From positions 372,001 through 436,000 of the forward strand of contig CAWFXC010000001.1 of the NCBI GenBank assembly GCA_963819735.1: a stretch of DNA of 64,000 nucleotides, in the 5' to 3' direction. The notes beneath the pieces are model-generated. The model did no database searches. It was not told the origin of the DNA and worked only from the letters and a program-made list of their open reading frames with translations. A program made the position numbers and the translations under genes. Shown piece by piece: positions 35,204 to 44,379 of the stretch. The stretch's first letter is position 1. Every line of letters starts with the position of its first letter. The DNA is from CAWFXC01 sp963819735. Lineage in GTDB: Bacteria > Actinomycetota > Acidimicrobiia > IMCC26256 > DASPTH01.

Positions 35204-37684
35204 TCAGGAAGTAGGCGCCTCCGTGCCCACCGCGGCCCCACCCATCGGCGGGGTCTCGATGAAAGGCTCGGGCTCCCGATGGATGAGCCCGCGCGAGACC
35301 CAGTTCCGGCGTTCGGCCCACACCAGCATCGGCGGGAGCACCACCAGCGCGCTGAGCAGTGCGACGAGGACGTTGAGGGCCACGATGCGGCCGAAGTCGG
35401 CCAGGAGCGGCAACGACGAGAACGCCAGGACCGCGACCCCGGCGATGGCAGTGAGCCCTGACACGACGAACGCGCGTCCGGTCCGCGACGCGACCACTTC
35501 GATCGCTTCGTGGGGTTCGAGGCCGCGGCGCCGCTCCTCGACGAACCGCAACAGGATCAACGACGTGAATTCGGTGCACACCGCCACCACCAGCGGCCCC
35601 CCCACTGCGGTGACCGGGCTCAACTTGAAGCTGAACGCGTAGGCCAACAGCGACGTGAGCCCGACCGCGATGAGCACGGGCACCAACGAGAGGAGTGAGC
35701 GGATGACCGAGCGCAGCCGCAGCGCGAGGAAGAGGAATACAAAGCCGATCGCGAGGTACGTGAGCTCGATGCGATTCGCCTCGAGGTTGTCGAGCAATCC
35801 CACCCCGATCACCGCCAGGCCCGACGGCGTGGCCCGGATCCCGGCGGGGGGATGCGTGTCGGCGCGCACGCCGCGCACGACCGGCGCGAGCTGCTCGAGC
35901 GAACCGAGGCCGGTGCGGAACAGGATGTTGAACGCGCGGCCGCCGTCGGCCACCGTCGACCGGCGGACGTCGGCGGGGGCGACGTCGTAGGCACCGCGCA
36001 CGTCGACACCGCGCGGGGCAATGTTCGTGGCCCCCGGTACGTCGTCGACGATGTCGCCGATGGCGGTCTCGATGCTCGAACCGGTCAGCAACTTCTTCGG
36101 GTGCGCGGCCAGGGTCTCGCGCGTGAAGTCGTGGGCGAAGGTGGCGAACTTGTCGCTGAAGACGTCGTCGGAGGAGGCGAAGACGCCGATCTCGCTCGAG
36201 CCGCCCGCCTCCCGTTCGACCTGGTGGATGTCCTTGATCGTCTGGCTGCTCTGGTCGACCCACTGCACGGGGTCGGTCTGGAGGGTGAGCTTGCCCTCGA
36301 CCGCGGCGCCACCGGCGAAGATGCCGATGCTGGCGATGACGAACAGCACTGCGCTCCGCGGCGGGAGGCTGCCGAGCCACACCACGAGTCGCCCGAGCGG
36401 TCCGCTGCGAAAGTCGCGACCCTTCGTGGGCGACTTGAACTCACGGATGCCGAGGATCGCGAGCGGGAGGATGATCGACCCGACACAGATCGCGGCGACC
36501 CCGACCGCGAGCAGCAGTCCGAAGTCGCGGATCATCGGCACCTTCGCGAAGTGCAGCGCGGCGAAGGCGAAGATCGCGTCGAACGTGACCACCAGCAGCG
36601 CGGGGCCGAGACTGCGGGCCGTCTCCTGGATCGGGTGCAGGGCGCGGTCGATGATCACCTCCTCCTCGATGCGCGCGTGCATCTGGATCGCGTAGTCGAT
36701 GCCGATGCCGAGCATCACCGGGAGCCCCGCGATCGTGACGATGGTGAGCGGGATCCCGAGGTAGCCGGCGAGCCCGAACGCCCAGACCACTCCGACGAGC
36801 ACCACGAGCAGAGGCAGGAGGCGCCACCGCACCTGGAACAGCACGAGCAGGATGACCACCATGATCAGCGCGGCGATCCCGCCGAGGGTGAGCATGCCGC
36901 CGCGGAGATAGTTGTTGATGTCCTGCAACAGCAGCGCAGCACCGGTGGTCACGGTGTGCGCGTTGTCGAAGTGGAGCTTGTCGGCTTCCCGCTTCACGAG
37001 CTCGGCCGCGGTGCCTTCGTCCTCGATCGACGCGTTGCCGGGGAGGCGGGTGACGATCTGCGCGTGCCGAGAGTCGAGGATCACCGACCGCAGCGCCTTC
37101 CGGACTTCGCCCTGGTTGTTGTAGATGAGCACGTTGACCCACGCGGGATTGTCGAGTGTGCGTTCCGCGGGCGGGACCGCGCTGATGCGCTGCACCGTCT
37201 TCACCGCGTCGAGGGCGCGCGCGGTCGCGGCCGCCGAGCCCGGTACCTCCTTGGCCTGGGCCGCAATCAGTGCCTTCCCGGCGACGCTCGTGGTCGGGTT
37301 GCCGTCGGGGCTCGACACCAGCGCGTCGGAGAACCGCAAGATCGTCAACGGCGTGACCACCGACTCGACCTTCCCGCTGTGCTCGAGCGTGTCGTGGAAG
37401 GCCTGCATCTGCGCGTTGCCGGCGGCGGTGAACAGCTCGTCGACGGTGTGACCGGGATCCATCGTGATCACGGTGAGCATCGCCTCGCCACCGAAGAGAC
37501 GCTGGTAGGCGACGTTGTCCTTGTAGACCTGATCGCTCGTGTTGAGGTAGCTGTCCTGGCCGGTCGCGAACTGCAACTGGGTGATCCCCAGGCCGAGCCC
37601 GATGGTGACCAGGAGCCCGATCGCGGTAACCCAGATCGCGTGCTTGCCGAGCTGCACCGCGATGTAGGACCAGAAGCGCTGCAT
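35204..37684 (-). CDS. RND/MMPL-family transporter
   Basis: An 826-residue membrane protein built as two repeats, each with one helix, a large external domain and five helices (first cluster from RGGMLTLGGIAALIMVVILL to GSIILPLAILGI; second from IELTYLAIGFVFLFLALRL to ALVVLPPMLVWA). The motif GIGIDYAIQMHAR is the helix-4 signature of MMPL/HpnN-like exporters, where the Asp relays protons. It probably moves a lipid or hydrophobic molecule outward. The start is ATG 37684 with GGGGAG upstream. Divergent from the F420 oxidoreductase. Confidence 0.92.
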   Translation of the reverse strand: MQRFWSYIAVQLGKHAIWVTAIGLLVTIGLGLGITQLQFATGQDSYLNTSDQVYKDNVAYQRLFGGEAMLTVITMDPGHTVDELFTAAGNAQMQAFHDTLEHSGKVESVVTPLTILRFSDALVSSPDGNPTTSVAGKALIAAQAKEVPGSAAATARALDAVKTVQRISAVPPAERTLDNPAWVNVLIYNNQGEVRKALRSVILDSRHAQIVTRLPGNASIEDEGTAAELVKREADKLHFDNAHTVTTGAALLLQDINNYLRGGMLTLGGIAALIMVVILLVLFQVRWRLLPLLVVLVGVVWAFGLAGYLGIPLTIVTIAGLPVMLGIGIDYAIQMHARIEEEVIIDRALHPIQETARSLGPALLVVTFDAIFAFAALHFAKVPMIRDFGLLLAVGVAAICVGSIILPLAILGIREFKSPTKGRDFRSGPLGRLVVWLGSLPPRSAVLFVIASIGIFAGGAAVEGKLTLQTDPVQWVDQSSQTIKDIHQVEREAGGSSEIGVFASSDDVFSDKFATFAHDFTRETLAAHPKKLLTGSSIETAIGDIVDDVPGATNIAPRGVDVRGAYDVAPADVRRSTVADGGRAFNILFRTGLGSLEQLAPVVRGVRADTHPPAGIRATPSGLAVIGVGLLDNLEANRIELTYLAIGFVFLFLALRLRSVIRSLLSLVPVLIAVGLTSLLAYAFSFKLSPVTAVGGPLVVAVCTEFTSLILLRFVEERRRGLEPHEAIEVVASRTGRAFVVSGLTAIAGVAVLAFSSLPLLADFGRIVALNVLVALLSALVVLPPMLVWAERRNWVSRGLIHREPEPFIETPPMGGAAVGTEAPTS

Positions 37685-37835
37685 GACTCCCCCGAGGCCC
37701 CACACGACGAGCCGGTGTCGGCCTCCGGCGCAACATTACGGCGGGCAACTTGCCCGTCGCGACGATCGCGAGCAACCTCCGAACCCGGAGACGCCGGAAC
37801 CCCGGAGCCGCCGGAGACCCGAGGAGACGTTGCCC

Positions 37836-38804
37836 ATGTCATCGACCACCGCGAGCCCGCGTCGGGAGCTGCAGCTCTCGATGGGCCTCATGACGTTCTC
37901 GGCCCAGGACCCGGGCGGCTGGGAACCGATGTTCGAACAGGCCCGCCTGGCCGACGAAGCCGGGATCGACCGCCTCGTCGTGTCGGACCACGTGGTGTTC
38001 GGGGAACGCCTCGAGGAGTACGGACGCCCGGAGATCGGCGGGCAGGCCGGCGGCAAGCAACCGACGGGGCCCGACGGGCACTGGCTCGAGCCGCTCACCA
38101 CGTTGTCGGTGATCGGCGGGATGACGCAACGGGTCCGGCTGGCCACCAACATCATCGTCGCCGCGTTGCGACGGCCGGTCGTCCTGGCCAAGAGCGCGGC
38201 CACCCTCGACGTGCTGTCCGGGGGTCGCCTCGACCTCGGCGTCGGCGTCGGCTGGCAACGTGAGGAGTACGACGCCGCCGGGCTCGACTTCGACGGGCGC
38301 GGGCGACTGCTCGACCACACGCTCGAGGTGTGCCAGACCCTGTGGCGAGAGCCGCGGGCCGCGTACGACTCCCCCGAGCTCCGGTTCGAGGCCATCCACA
38401 TGATGCCGAAGCCGGTGCAACCGGGCGGCGTGCCGATCTGGGTCAGCGGGACGGTCAACAACCGGGTCGTGCGCCGCATCGCGCAGTTCGGCTCGGGTTG
38501 GATCCCGTGGGGGCCGGCGACGGAGAACATCGGCCCCGCCATCACCGAGATGAAGGAACGAGTCGCCGAGGCCGGTCGCGACGTGTCGGATCTGCAGGTT
38601 GTGGGCTACCTGCCGACGGTGAAGCAGGACAACGGAGAGCTCGACCTCGCTCGCACGATGGAGGCCGTCCCCGACCTCGCCGCCGCCGGCCTCACCGATC
38701 TCCGGGCCCGCTGGACGCTGCCCGGCGACCGCACCGCGGCCGCCGACTCGCTGGCCACGATCGTCGCCGCGTTCCGGGAGGCGGCGGGCCGCCCGGCCCC
38801 GTGA
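37836..38804 (+). CDS. LLM-class F420-dependent oxidoreductase
   Basis: A 322-residue luciferase-like TIM-barrel protein. MGLMTFSAQD, GIDRLVVSDHVVFGE, TNIIVAALRRPVVLAKSAAT, LDVLSGGRLDLGVGVGWQ and GVPIWVSGTV are the family's F420-contact and barrel motifs. It would transfer hydride between F420 and an unknown alcohol or unsaturated substrate. ATG 37836 follows GAGGAGA. It ends in a GTGA overlap with an SDR, so the pair is probably one redox module. Confidence 0.92.
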   Translation: MSSTTASPRRELQLSMGLMTFSAQDPGGWEPMFEQARLADEAGIDRLVVSDHVVFGERLEEYGRPEIGGQAGGKQPTGPDGHWLEPLTTLSVIGGMTQRVRLATNIIVAALRRPVVLAKSAATLDVLSGGRLDLGVGVGWQREEYDAAGLDFDGRGRLLDHTLEVCQTLWREPRAAYDSPELRFEAIHMMPKPVQPGGVPIWVSGTVNNRVVRRIAQFGSGWIPWGPATENIGPAITEMKERVAEAGRDVSDLQVVGYLPTVKQDNGELDLARTMEAVPDLAAAGLTDLRARWTLPGDRTAAADSLATIVAAFREAAGRPAP

Positions 38805-39559
38805 ACGACTTCGACGGCAAGGTTGCGCTCGTCACGGGTGCCGCCAGCGGCATCGGGCGCGAGTCCGCGCGCCAGTTCGCCGACCGCGGCGCGCGCGTCG
38901 TCGTGGCCGACATCGACGCCGACGGCGGCGCGGAGACCGTCGAGCTGATCGCGGCGGCCGGCGGCATCGCCGAGTTCGTCACCACCGACGTCGCGTCGCC
39001 CGACGACGTCGCCCGGATGGTCGCGCGTGCGGTCGAGCGCTTCGGCCGCCTCGACTACGCGCACAACAACGCCGGTATCGCCGGTGCCGGCCAACCGATT
39101 CCCGACTACCCGCTCGACGAGTGGTACCGCGGCATCGACGTCATGCTGAACGGGGTGTTCCTCGGTCTGCGGTTCGAGATCCCCGCGATGCTCGAGCACG
39201 GCGGCGGCGCGATCGTGAACACGTCGTCGGGCGCCGGGCTCATCGGTTTCCCGGGCATGGCCGCGTACGTTGCGGCGAAGCACGGTGTGATCGGGCTCAC
39301 GAAGACTGCCGCGCTCGAGTTCGGCGCGCAGGGCGTGCGCGTGAACGCGATCTGCCCGGGCACGGCCCGCAGCCGGATGGTCGACGAGTGGTTGCAGGGC
39401 GACGCCGACAACCTCGCGCAGGTCGCCGCGCTCCACCCGATCGGTCGGATCGCCGATGCCGCGGAGATCGCGGCCGCCGCGATCTGGCTCTGTTCCGATG
39501 CGGCGTCGTTCGTGTGCGGCGCCGCGATCCCCGTCGACGGTGGCTACACCGCGCAGTGA
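38801..39559 (+). CDS. Short-chain dehydrogenase/reductase (SDR)
   Basis: A 252-residue classical SDR. VTGAASGIG, DYAHNNAGIAG, Ser in NTSSGAGL, YVAAKH catalytic Tyr/Lys, and the end PVDGGYTAQ. VADID after beta-2 suggests NAD. GTG 38801 overlaps the stop of the F420 oxidoreductase (GTGA). Followed 100 bases later by an acyl-CoA synthetase. Substrate unknown; likely a hydroxy-acyl or cyclic alcohol (inference from neighbours). Confidence 0.93.
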   Translation: MNDFDGKVALVTGAASGIGRESARQFADRGARVVVADIDADGGAETVELIAAAGGIAEFVTTDVASPDDVARMVARAVERFGRLDYAHNNAGIAGAGQPIPDYPLDEWYRGIDVMLNGVFLGLRFEIPAMLEHGGGAIVNTSSGAGLIGFPGMAAYVAAKHGVIGLTKTAALEFGAQGVRVNAICPGTARSRMVDEWLQGDADNLAQVAALHPIGRIADAAEIAAAAIWLCSDAASFVCGAAIPVDGGYTAQ

Positions 39560-39659
39560 GCCGACGGTCCCGCGAAGCTGGCAGAATCCTGCGCCGACCA
39601 GAGCACCGAATCGAACCCGACGCCGCAACCGAACCTGCAACCGAACCCGAGGAGACAGG

Positions 39660-41234
39660 ATGACCGCCGCGCCCCCCGATGCCCCACCGCTCGGCTTCTG
39701 GAAGATCGCCGAGGCGTACCCCGACAAGTTGGCGCTCGTCGACCCCGACGAGCGGGAGATCTCCGCCGGCGAGCTGCTCGCGTCGTGCAACCAGCTCGTC
39801 CACGGCCTCCGGGCGATGGGCCTCGAGCCGGGCGACGCCATCGCCATGCTGCTGGCCAACAGCGCCGAGGTGTTCGAGCTGTTCCTCGCGGTCGGCCAGG
39901 CCGGCTTCTACCTCATCCCCATCAACTGGCACCTCGTCGGCCCCGAGATCGCGTACATCGTGCAGGACTGCGAAGCCAAGGTGTTCGTCGCGCACGCGCG
40001 GTTCGCGGAGCACGCGCGCGCGGCGGCCGACGAGATCGACTTCCCGGCTGAGGGTCGCTTCGCCGTCGGCGGCGAGATCGCCGGGTTCCGCCAGTACGAC
40101 ACCCTGAAGGACGGTCGGCCCACCGACGCGCCGGCCGACCGCCAGATGGGTCTGGTGATGAACTACACGTCGGGCACCACCGGGCGACCGAAGGGTGTAC
40201 GGCGCAAGCTCCCCGGCGTCGATCCCGAAACCGGTGGCGGCACGTTCGGCGGGATGCTGTACCTCTTCGGCCTGCAGCCGTTCGACGACAACGTGCACAT
40301 CGTCGGCTCACCGCTCTATCACACCGCGGTGCTCGTGTTCTCGGGCGCGGCGATCCACATCGGGCACACGCTCGTCGTGATGGACAAGTGGTCGCCGCAG
40401 CAGATGATGCACCTCATCGACAAGTACGCGGTGACGAACACGCACATGGTGCCCACGCAGTTCGTGCGCCTGCTCGGCATCCCCGAAGATGAACGCGCGA
40501 GGTACGACGTGTCGTCGCTGCGTCACATGGTCCACGCCGCCGCGCCGTGCCCACCGGACGTGAAGCGCCAGATGATCGAGTGGTGGGGCCCCGTCATCGA
40601 CGAGTACTACGCCGCCAGCGAGGGCGGCGGTACCTACGTGTTCGCGGCCGAGTGGCTCGAACATCCCGGCACCGTCGGGCGCCGGTGGCCGTTCTCCGAG
40701 GTCGTCATCCTCGACGACGACGGCAACGAGCTCCCCGCCGGCCAGATCGGCACCGTCTACATGCACATGACCACGGGCAACTTCGAGTACTTCAAGGACA
40801 AGGACAAGACCGACAAGAGCTTCCGCGGGAAGTTCTTCACCGTCGGCGACGCCGGCTACCTCGACGAAGACGGCTGGCTCTTCCTGTCGGACCGCAAGAT
40901 CGACATGATCATCTCCGGGGGCGCCAACATCTACCCCGCCGAGATCGAGAGCGAGCTGATCATGCATCCGAAGGTCGCCGACGTCGCGGTGTTCGGCATC
41001 CCGCACGACGACTGGGGCGAAGAGGTCAAGGCGGTCGTCGAGCCGCTCGAGGGGGTCGAGGGCAGTCCCGAGCTCGAAGCCGAGATCCTCGAGTGGTCGA
41101 AGACCCGCCTCGCCAAGTTCAAGACGCCGAAGAGCATCGACTTCACGTCGGAGATGCCGCGCGACCCGAACGGGAAGCTCTACAAGCGCAAGCTGCGCGA
41201 CCCCTACTGGGAGAACCGCGAGCGCGCGATCTGA
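39660..41234 (+). CDS. Acyl-CoA synthetase (AMP-forming)
   Basis: A 524-residue ANL-family enzyme. The ATP loop is YTSGTTGRPKGVRRK, then EYYAASEGGGTY, GDAGYLDEDGWLFLSDRK (hinge) and ISGGANIYPAEIE; the catalytic Lys is in DPNGKLYKRKLR. It activates a carboxylic acid to its CoA thioester via an adenylate. The insert PGVDPETGGGTFGGMLYL is seen in the FadD4/FadD-like actinobacterial group. ATG 39660 follows GAGGAGACAGG. The 60 bases before it contain a short CAACCGAACC repeat. Confidence 0.93.
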   Translation: MTAAPPDAPPLGFWKIAEAYPDKLALVDPDEREISAGELLASCNQLVHGLRAMGLEPGDAIAMLLANSAEVFELFLAVGQAGFYLIPINWHLVGPEIAYIVQDCEAKVFVAHARFAEHARAAADEIDFPAEGRFAVGGEIAGFRQYDTLKDGRPTDAPADRQMGLVMNYTSGTTGRPKGVRRKLPGVDPETGGGTFGGMLYLFGLQPFDDNVHIVGSPLYHTAVLVFSGAAIHIGHTLVVMDKWSPQQMMHLIDKYAVTNTHMVPTQFVRLLGIPEDERARYDVSSLRHMVHAAAPCPPDVKRQMIEWWGPVIDEYYAASEGGGTYVFAAEWLEHPGTVGRRWPFSEVVILDDDGNELPAGQIGTVYMHMTTGNFEYFKDKDKTDKSFRGKFFTVGDAGYLDEDGWLFLSDRKIDMIISGGANIYPAEIESELIMHPKVADVAVFGIPHDDWGEEVKAVVEPLEGVEGSPELEAEILEWSKTRLAKFKTPKSIDFTSEMPRDPNGKLYKRKLRDPYWENRERAI

Positions 41235-41282
41235 TCGTCGGCCCGACGGGTCGCGTCACGTCACGCCGTAATCTCCCCGCCC

Positions 41283-41780
41283 ATGACCGCGTACTCCGCC
41301 GTCCGGTGGGAGAGCTTCTTCGTGGCCGAGGTCGGTGCGACGGCCGCGCTCACGGGCCTGCTCTTCGTCGCCGTCTCGCTCAATCTCAAGCAGATCCTCG
41401 CCTACGCCTGGCTCCCGGGCCGCGCCGCGCAGACGCTGCTCATCCTGGCCACCATCCTGTTCGCCGCCACCCTCGGCCTGGTTCCCGGGCAGTCGTCGCG
41501 CCTCCTCGGCGCCGAGATCGCGGTGGTGGCCGCGGTGGCCTGGTTCGCGTCGATGCGATCCCATTGGAACGCGCGGGCCGAGCAGGCACGAGTGGCGACG
41601 TGGCCGCGCTGGTGGGCGGTGGTCGGCATCCAGCTGGCGCTGGTCCCGTTCATCGTGTGCGGCGTGTCACTGTTGGCCCATTGGGGTGGCGGGCTCTACT
41701 GGCTCGCTCCCGGCGTGGTGCTCGCACTCGTGGTCGCGCTGAGCAACGCCTGGGTGCTGCTCGTCGAGATCGTCCGCTGA
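41283..41780 (+). CDS. Small integral membrane protein
   Basis: 165 residues with five hydrophobic helices (about 18-37, 49-67, 73-90, 107-130, 136-163) and little outside the membrane. No family motif was recognised. It starts at ATG 41283, 48 bases after the acyl-CoA synthetase, and its stop is 3 bases from that of the convergent MGMT gene. Function unknown. Confidence 0.75.
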   Translation: MTAYSAVRWESFFVAEVGATAALTGLLFVAVSLNLKQILAYAWLPGRAAQTLLILATILFAATLGLVPGQSSRLLGAEIAVVAAVAWFASMRSHWNARAEQARVATWPRWWAVVGIQLALVPFIVCGVSLLAHWGGGLYWLAPGVVLALVVALSNAWVLLVEIVR

Positions 41781-41782
41781 CC

Positions 41783-42298
41783 TCAGCCGACCTGGACGCC
41801 CTCGATCGCCAGCATCCGGCGCTTGATCGACACACCGCCGGTGGCGGAGAAGCCGCCCACCCGGCCGCCGGCGGCGACGACCCGGTGGCACGGCACCACG
41901 ATGGCGAAGGGGTTGCGCCCGAGCGCCTGGCCGACGGCCCGCGCCGCGCCGGGCGATCCGGCCTCGGCTGCGACGTCGCCGTACGAGAGCGTCTCGCCCG
42001 GCGGAATCGTGCGGGTCACCTCGTAGACGCGTCGGTGGAACGGTGAGACGCCGTCCATGTCGAGCGCGACCTCCGACAGATCCGCGTCGCCGCGGTCGAG
42101 GAGCGCACCGATGCCTTCGATCGCGCGCCGCACGGCGGGCGGGGGCGACTCGTCGGCCGCGTCGGGAAACCGGTCGAGGAGCCGCGCACGCGTCTCGGCG
42201 GCGCGCGCTTCGGGAAGCTGCACGCCCACGATCCCGCGGTCTCCCCACGCGACACCGCACGGACCGATGGCCGTGCCGAACACGGTGATGGCGATCAT
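41783..42298 (-). CDS. ogt: Methylated-DNA--[protein]-cysteine S-methyltransferase
   Basis: A 171-residue MGMT. IVVPCHRVVAAGGRVGGFSA contains the PCHR active site whose Cys accepts the alkyl group from O6-alkylguanine. SYGDVAAEAGSPGAARAVGQ is the DNA-binding helix-turn-helix with the Arg finger. The N-terminal RNase-H-like domain is short but present. ATG 42298 is preferred to 42316 because MIAITVFG starts the first strand. Confidence 0.93.
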   Translation of the reverse strand: MIAITVFGTAIGPCGVAWGDRGIVGVQLPEARAAETRARLLDRFPDAADESPPPAVRRAIEGIGALLDRGDADLSEVALDMDGVSPFHRRVYEVTRTIPPGETLSYGDVAAEAGSPGAARAVGQALGRNPFAIVVPCHRVVAAGGRVGGFSATGGVSIKRRMLAIEGVQVG

Positions 42299-42334
42299 TC
42301 GTTCGCCATCGTGCACCCGCGCCCGGGGGGAACG

Positions 42335-42997
42335 TCAAGCCGGGTGGGCTTCGTCCCAGGCTCGGGCCAAGGTCTCGACGATGAGCTCCACCGGTTGCGC
42401 GCCGGCGACCCCGTACTTGCGGTCGATCACGACGAACGGCACCCCGGTGGTGCCGAGCTCGCGCGCGACGCGGGCGTCCTCCGCCACTCGGTCGGCGTAG
42501 CGGCCCGACTCGAGCGCGTCGCGGGTGGCCGCGGGATCGAGCCCGATCTCGCTCGCCAGCTCGACCAGCGACTCGATGTCGAAGATCGAACGCGCCTCAC
42601 CGAAGTAGGCCTCGAACAGCCGACGCCACGCCGCGTCGCTCACACCTTGCTCGCCGGCGTACGCCAGCAACTGGTGCGCGAGCCCGGTGTTGCCGGTGCG
42701 GTTGTCGGAGACGATGTAGGGCCGGAGGCCATCGGCTTCGGCGATCGCCTCCACGCGGTGCGTCGTGGCCTCGAACTGCTCGTCGCTCATCCCGTAGCGC
42801 GCCCGGAGCATCTCGCGCACGGTGGGGGTCGGCCCCACCGGGGCGGCCGCATCGAGCTGGAACGAACGGTGCACCACTTCGACGTCGCGGGGTTCGACGT
42901 CGTCACGGTTCCCGAACTGCTCGAGCGCGGCCTCCAACCGGTGGTTGCCGATCCCACACCACGGACAGATCACGTCTGCCCAGATCTCGACCTGCAT
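42335..42997 (-). CDS. DsbA family (FrnE-like) oxidoreductase
   Basis: A 220-residue thioredoxin-fold protein with VEIWADVICPWCGIG as the CPWC redox motif at residue 10, a long helical insertion (MLRARYGMSDEQF), and GVPFVVIDRKYGVAGAQP as the cis-Pro loop and last strand. There is no signal peptide, so it is cytoplasmic like FrnE and polyketide-associated DsbA relatives. The start is ATG 42997. It follows YceI on the same strand, with an 11-base gap. Confidence 0.9.
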   Translation of the reverse strand: MQVEIWADVICPWCGIGNHRLEAALEQFGNRDDVEPRDVEVVHRSFQLDAAAPVGPTPTVREMLRARYGMSDEQFEATTHRVEAIAEADGLRPYIVSDNRTGNTGLAHQLLAYAGEQGVSDAAWRRLFEAYFGEARSIFDIESLVELASEIGLDPAATRDALESGRYADRVAEDARVARELGTTGVPFVVIDRKYGVAGAQPVELIVETLARAWDEAHPA

Positions 42998-43008
42998 CGA
43001 GGTGACGC

Positions 43009-43581
43009 TCAGCTCGCGGCCGGCTGGAGGACGGCTTCGATCTCGAGCGTGATGTTGATCTTGTTGGCGAGCATCACGCCACCGCCCTCGAGCGGAGCGT
43101 TGAACTCGATCCCGAAGTCGCGGCGGTCGATCTCGGTGGTGGCCGTGAATCCGGCGCGGGTGTCACCGAACGGGGTGGTGGCCTGGAACCCGTTCACCTC
43201 GAGCGCGAGCGGCACCTGCTTGGTGACGCCGTGGAGCGACAGCTCGCCATCCACCACGAAGCCGTCGCCGTCGGCGCGGACGCCGGTCGAGCGGTACGTG
43301 AGGGTCGGGTGCTGGTCGACGTCGAAGAAGTCGGCCGAGCGGATGTGGGCGTCGCGGTCGGTGTTGCCGGTGCTGATCGACGAGAGGTCGACGGTGGCCT
43401 CGACGCTCGATCCGAGCGGGTCGACGCCGGTGACGAAGGTGCCGGCGAACTCGCTGAACTTGCCCCGGACCTTGCTCACCATCAGGTGGCGGACGGTGAA
43501 CGACACCTCGGAGTGGACGGTGTCGATGCCCCAGGTTCCGGGGATGTAGCCGGGGATGGTGGTGGTGTCGACTGCGGTCAT
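43009..43581 (-). CDS. YceI family protein
   Basis: A 190-residue lipocalin-like protein. GTWGIDTVHSEVSFTVRHLM at the N-terminus, GNTDRDAHIRSADFFDVDQHP and VDGELSLHGVTKQV are diagnostic of YceI, which binds isoprenoid-like ligands. No signal peptide. ATG 43581 has GGAG upstream. Divergent from a MarR gene with palindromes and two opposing promoters between them, an arrangement common in actinobacteria. Confidence 0.95.
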   Translation of the reverse strand: MTAVDTTTIPGYIPGTWGIDTVHSEVSFTVRHLMVSKVRGKFSEFAGTFVTGVDPLGSSVEATVDLSSISTGNTDRDAHIRSADFFDVDQHPTLTYRSTGVRADGDGFVVDGELSLHGVTKQVPLALEVNGFQATTPFGDTRAGFTATTEIDRRDFGIEFNAPLEGGGVMLANKINITLEIEAVLQPAAS

Positions 43582-43633
43582 CGGAGGCTCCTGTAGGTCG
43601 TGGCGGGTTGGACGGTGGTAGAGTGCTTGTGCT

Positions 43634-43695
43634 CTCAACTGTTGAGTACCGTACCACACGATTAGTTGAGGAGTCAACTACTGATCTGGTAAGGT
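43634..43695. promoter_or_regulatory. Divergent yceI/marR promoters with two MarR-type operators
   Basis: CTCAACTGTTGAG (43634-43646) is a perfect palindrome. TAGTTGA-GGAG-TCAACTA (43663-43680) has perfect 7-base arms. For marR, TTGAGG (43666) and TAAGGT (43690-43695) are 18 bases apart, and the ATG at 43702 follows by six bases, so the message is probably leaderless. For yceI, TTGACT (43677-43672) and TACGGT (43653-43648) are also 18 apart. The palindromes overlap the -35 boxes and the yceI start site, as expected for repression. Confidence 0.65.
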
Positions 43696-43701
43696 TCCCG
43701 G

Positions 43702-44319
43702 ATGGGGGATTTGGCCGGAAACGCGACTCAGGCACCCAGCACAACTGCGGCGGCAGATGACACCCGCTGGCTCGACGACCACGAACGTCGGATCTGGCTC
43801 ACCTGGGTGTTCTCCTCCCGGCTGTTGTGGGAGGAGTTCGAACGGGATCTCCAACGCGACGCGGGCATGGGGTTCGGCTACTACGAGATCCTCGTGATGC
43901 TCTCCGAGTCGCCGGGCCGGGCGCGGCGGATGAGCGAGCTGGCCGACGCCACGCAGTCGTCCCGCAGCCGCCTCTCCCACGCGGTCACCCGCCTCGAGCA
44001 ACTCGGATGGGTCCGCCGCGAGACCTGCGCCGGTGACCGCCGCGGCGCGTTGGCCGTGCTCACCGACGACGGGTTCTCCGCGCTGGAGGCGGCGGCTCCG
44101 CTGCACGTCGAGAGCGTGCGGCGGCACCTGTTCGACCAGCTCTCCCCCGCGCAGCTCGAGCAGCTGCGCGAGATCGGCGACACGCTGCTCGCGCACCTGC
44201 TCCCCATCGCCGACGCGCGCGGCGACACCCGCAGCCGGCTGATGGAGGAAGCCCGCGCCCGCCTCGAGGGCAGCCCGTGCACCGCGGCGCCGGCGGATCC
44301 CGCACCGGATCGCGCCTGA
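43702..44319 (+). CDS. MarR family transcriptional regulator
   Basis: A 205-residue winged-helix repressor. MSELADATQSSRSRLSHAVT is the HTH with its recognition helix, and VRRETCAGDRRGALAVLTDDG is the wing. The N-terminal dimer helices start near RRIWLTWVFSSRLLWEE. Probably binds the two palindromes between itself and yceI and is autoregulated. Ligand unknown. An SDR and a copper amine oxidase follow on the same strand. Confidence 0.93.
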   Translation: MGDLAGNATQAPSTTAAADDTRWLDDHERRIWLTWVFSSRLLWEEFERDLQRDAGMGFGYYEILVMLSESPGRARRMSELADATQSSRSRLSHAVTRLEQLGWVRRETCAGDRRGALAVLTDDGFSALEAAAPLHVESVRRHLFDQLSPAQLEQLREIGDTLLAHLLPIADARGDTRSRLMEEARARLEGSPCTAAPADPAPDRA

Positions 44320-44379
44320 GGCGATCGGAGTACCGTCACCGTCTGAGCTCGGACATGAGCTCGCCGGGGGGTTCGCGGG

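Noticed and set aside
35152..36380. Long N-terminal extension of the amidohydrolase at 33930
   Set aside because: The extension is antisense to the RND transporter and arginine-rich; the ATG at 35138 begins the family motif directly.
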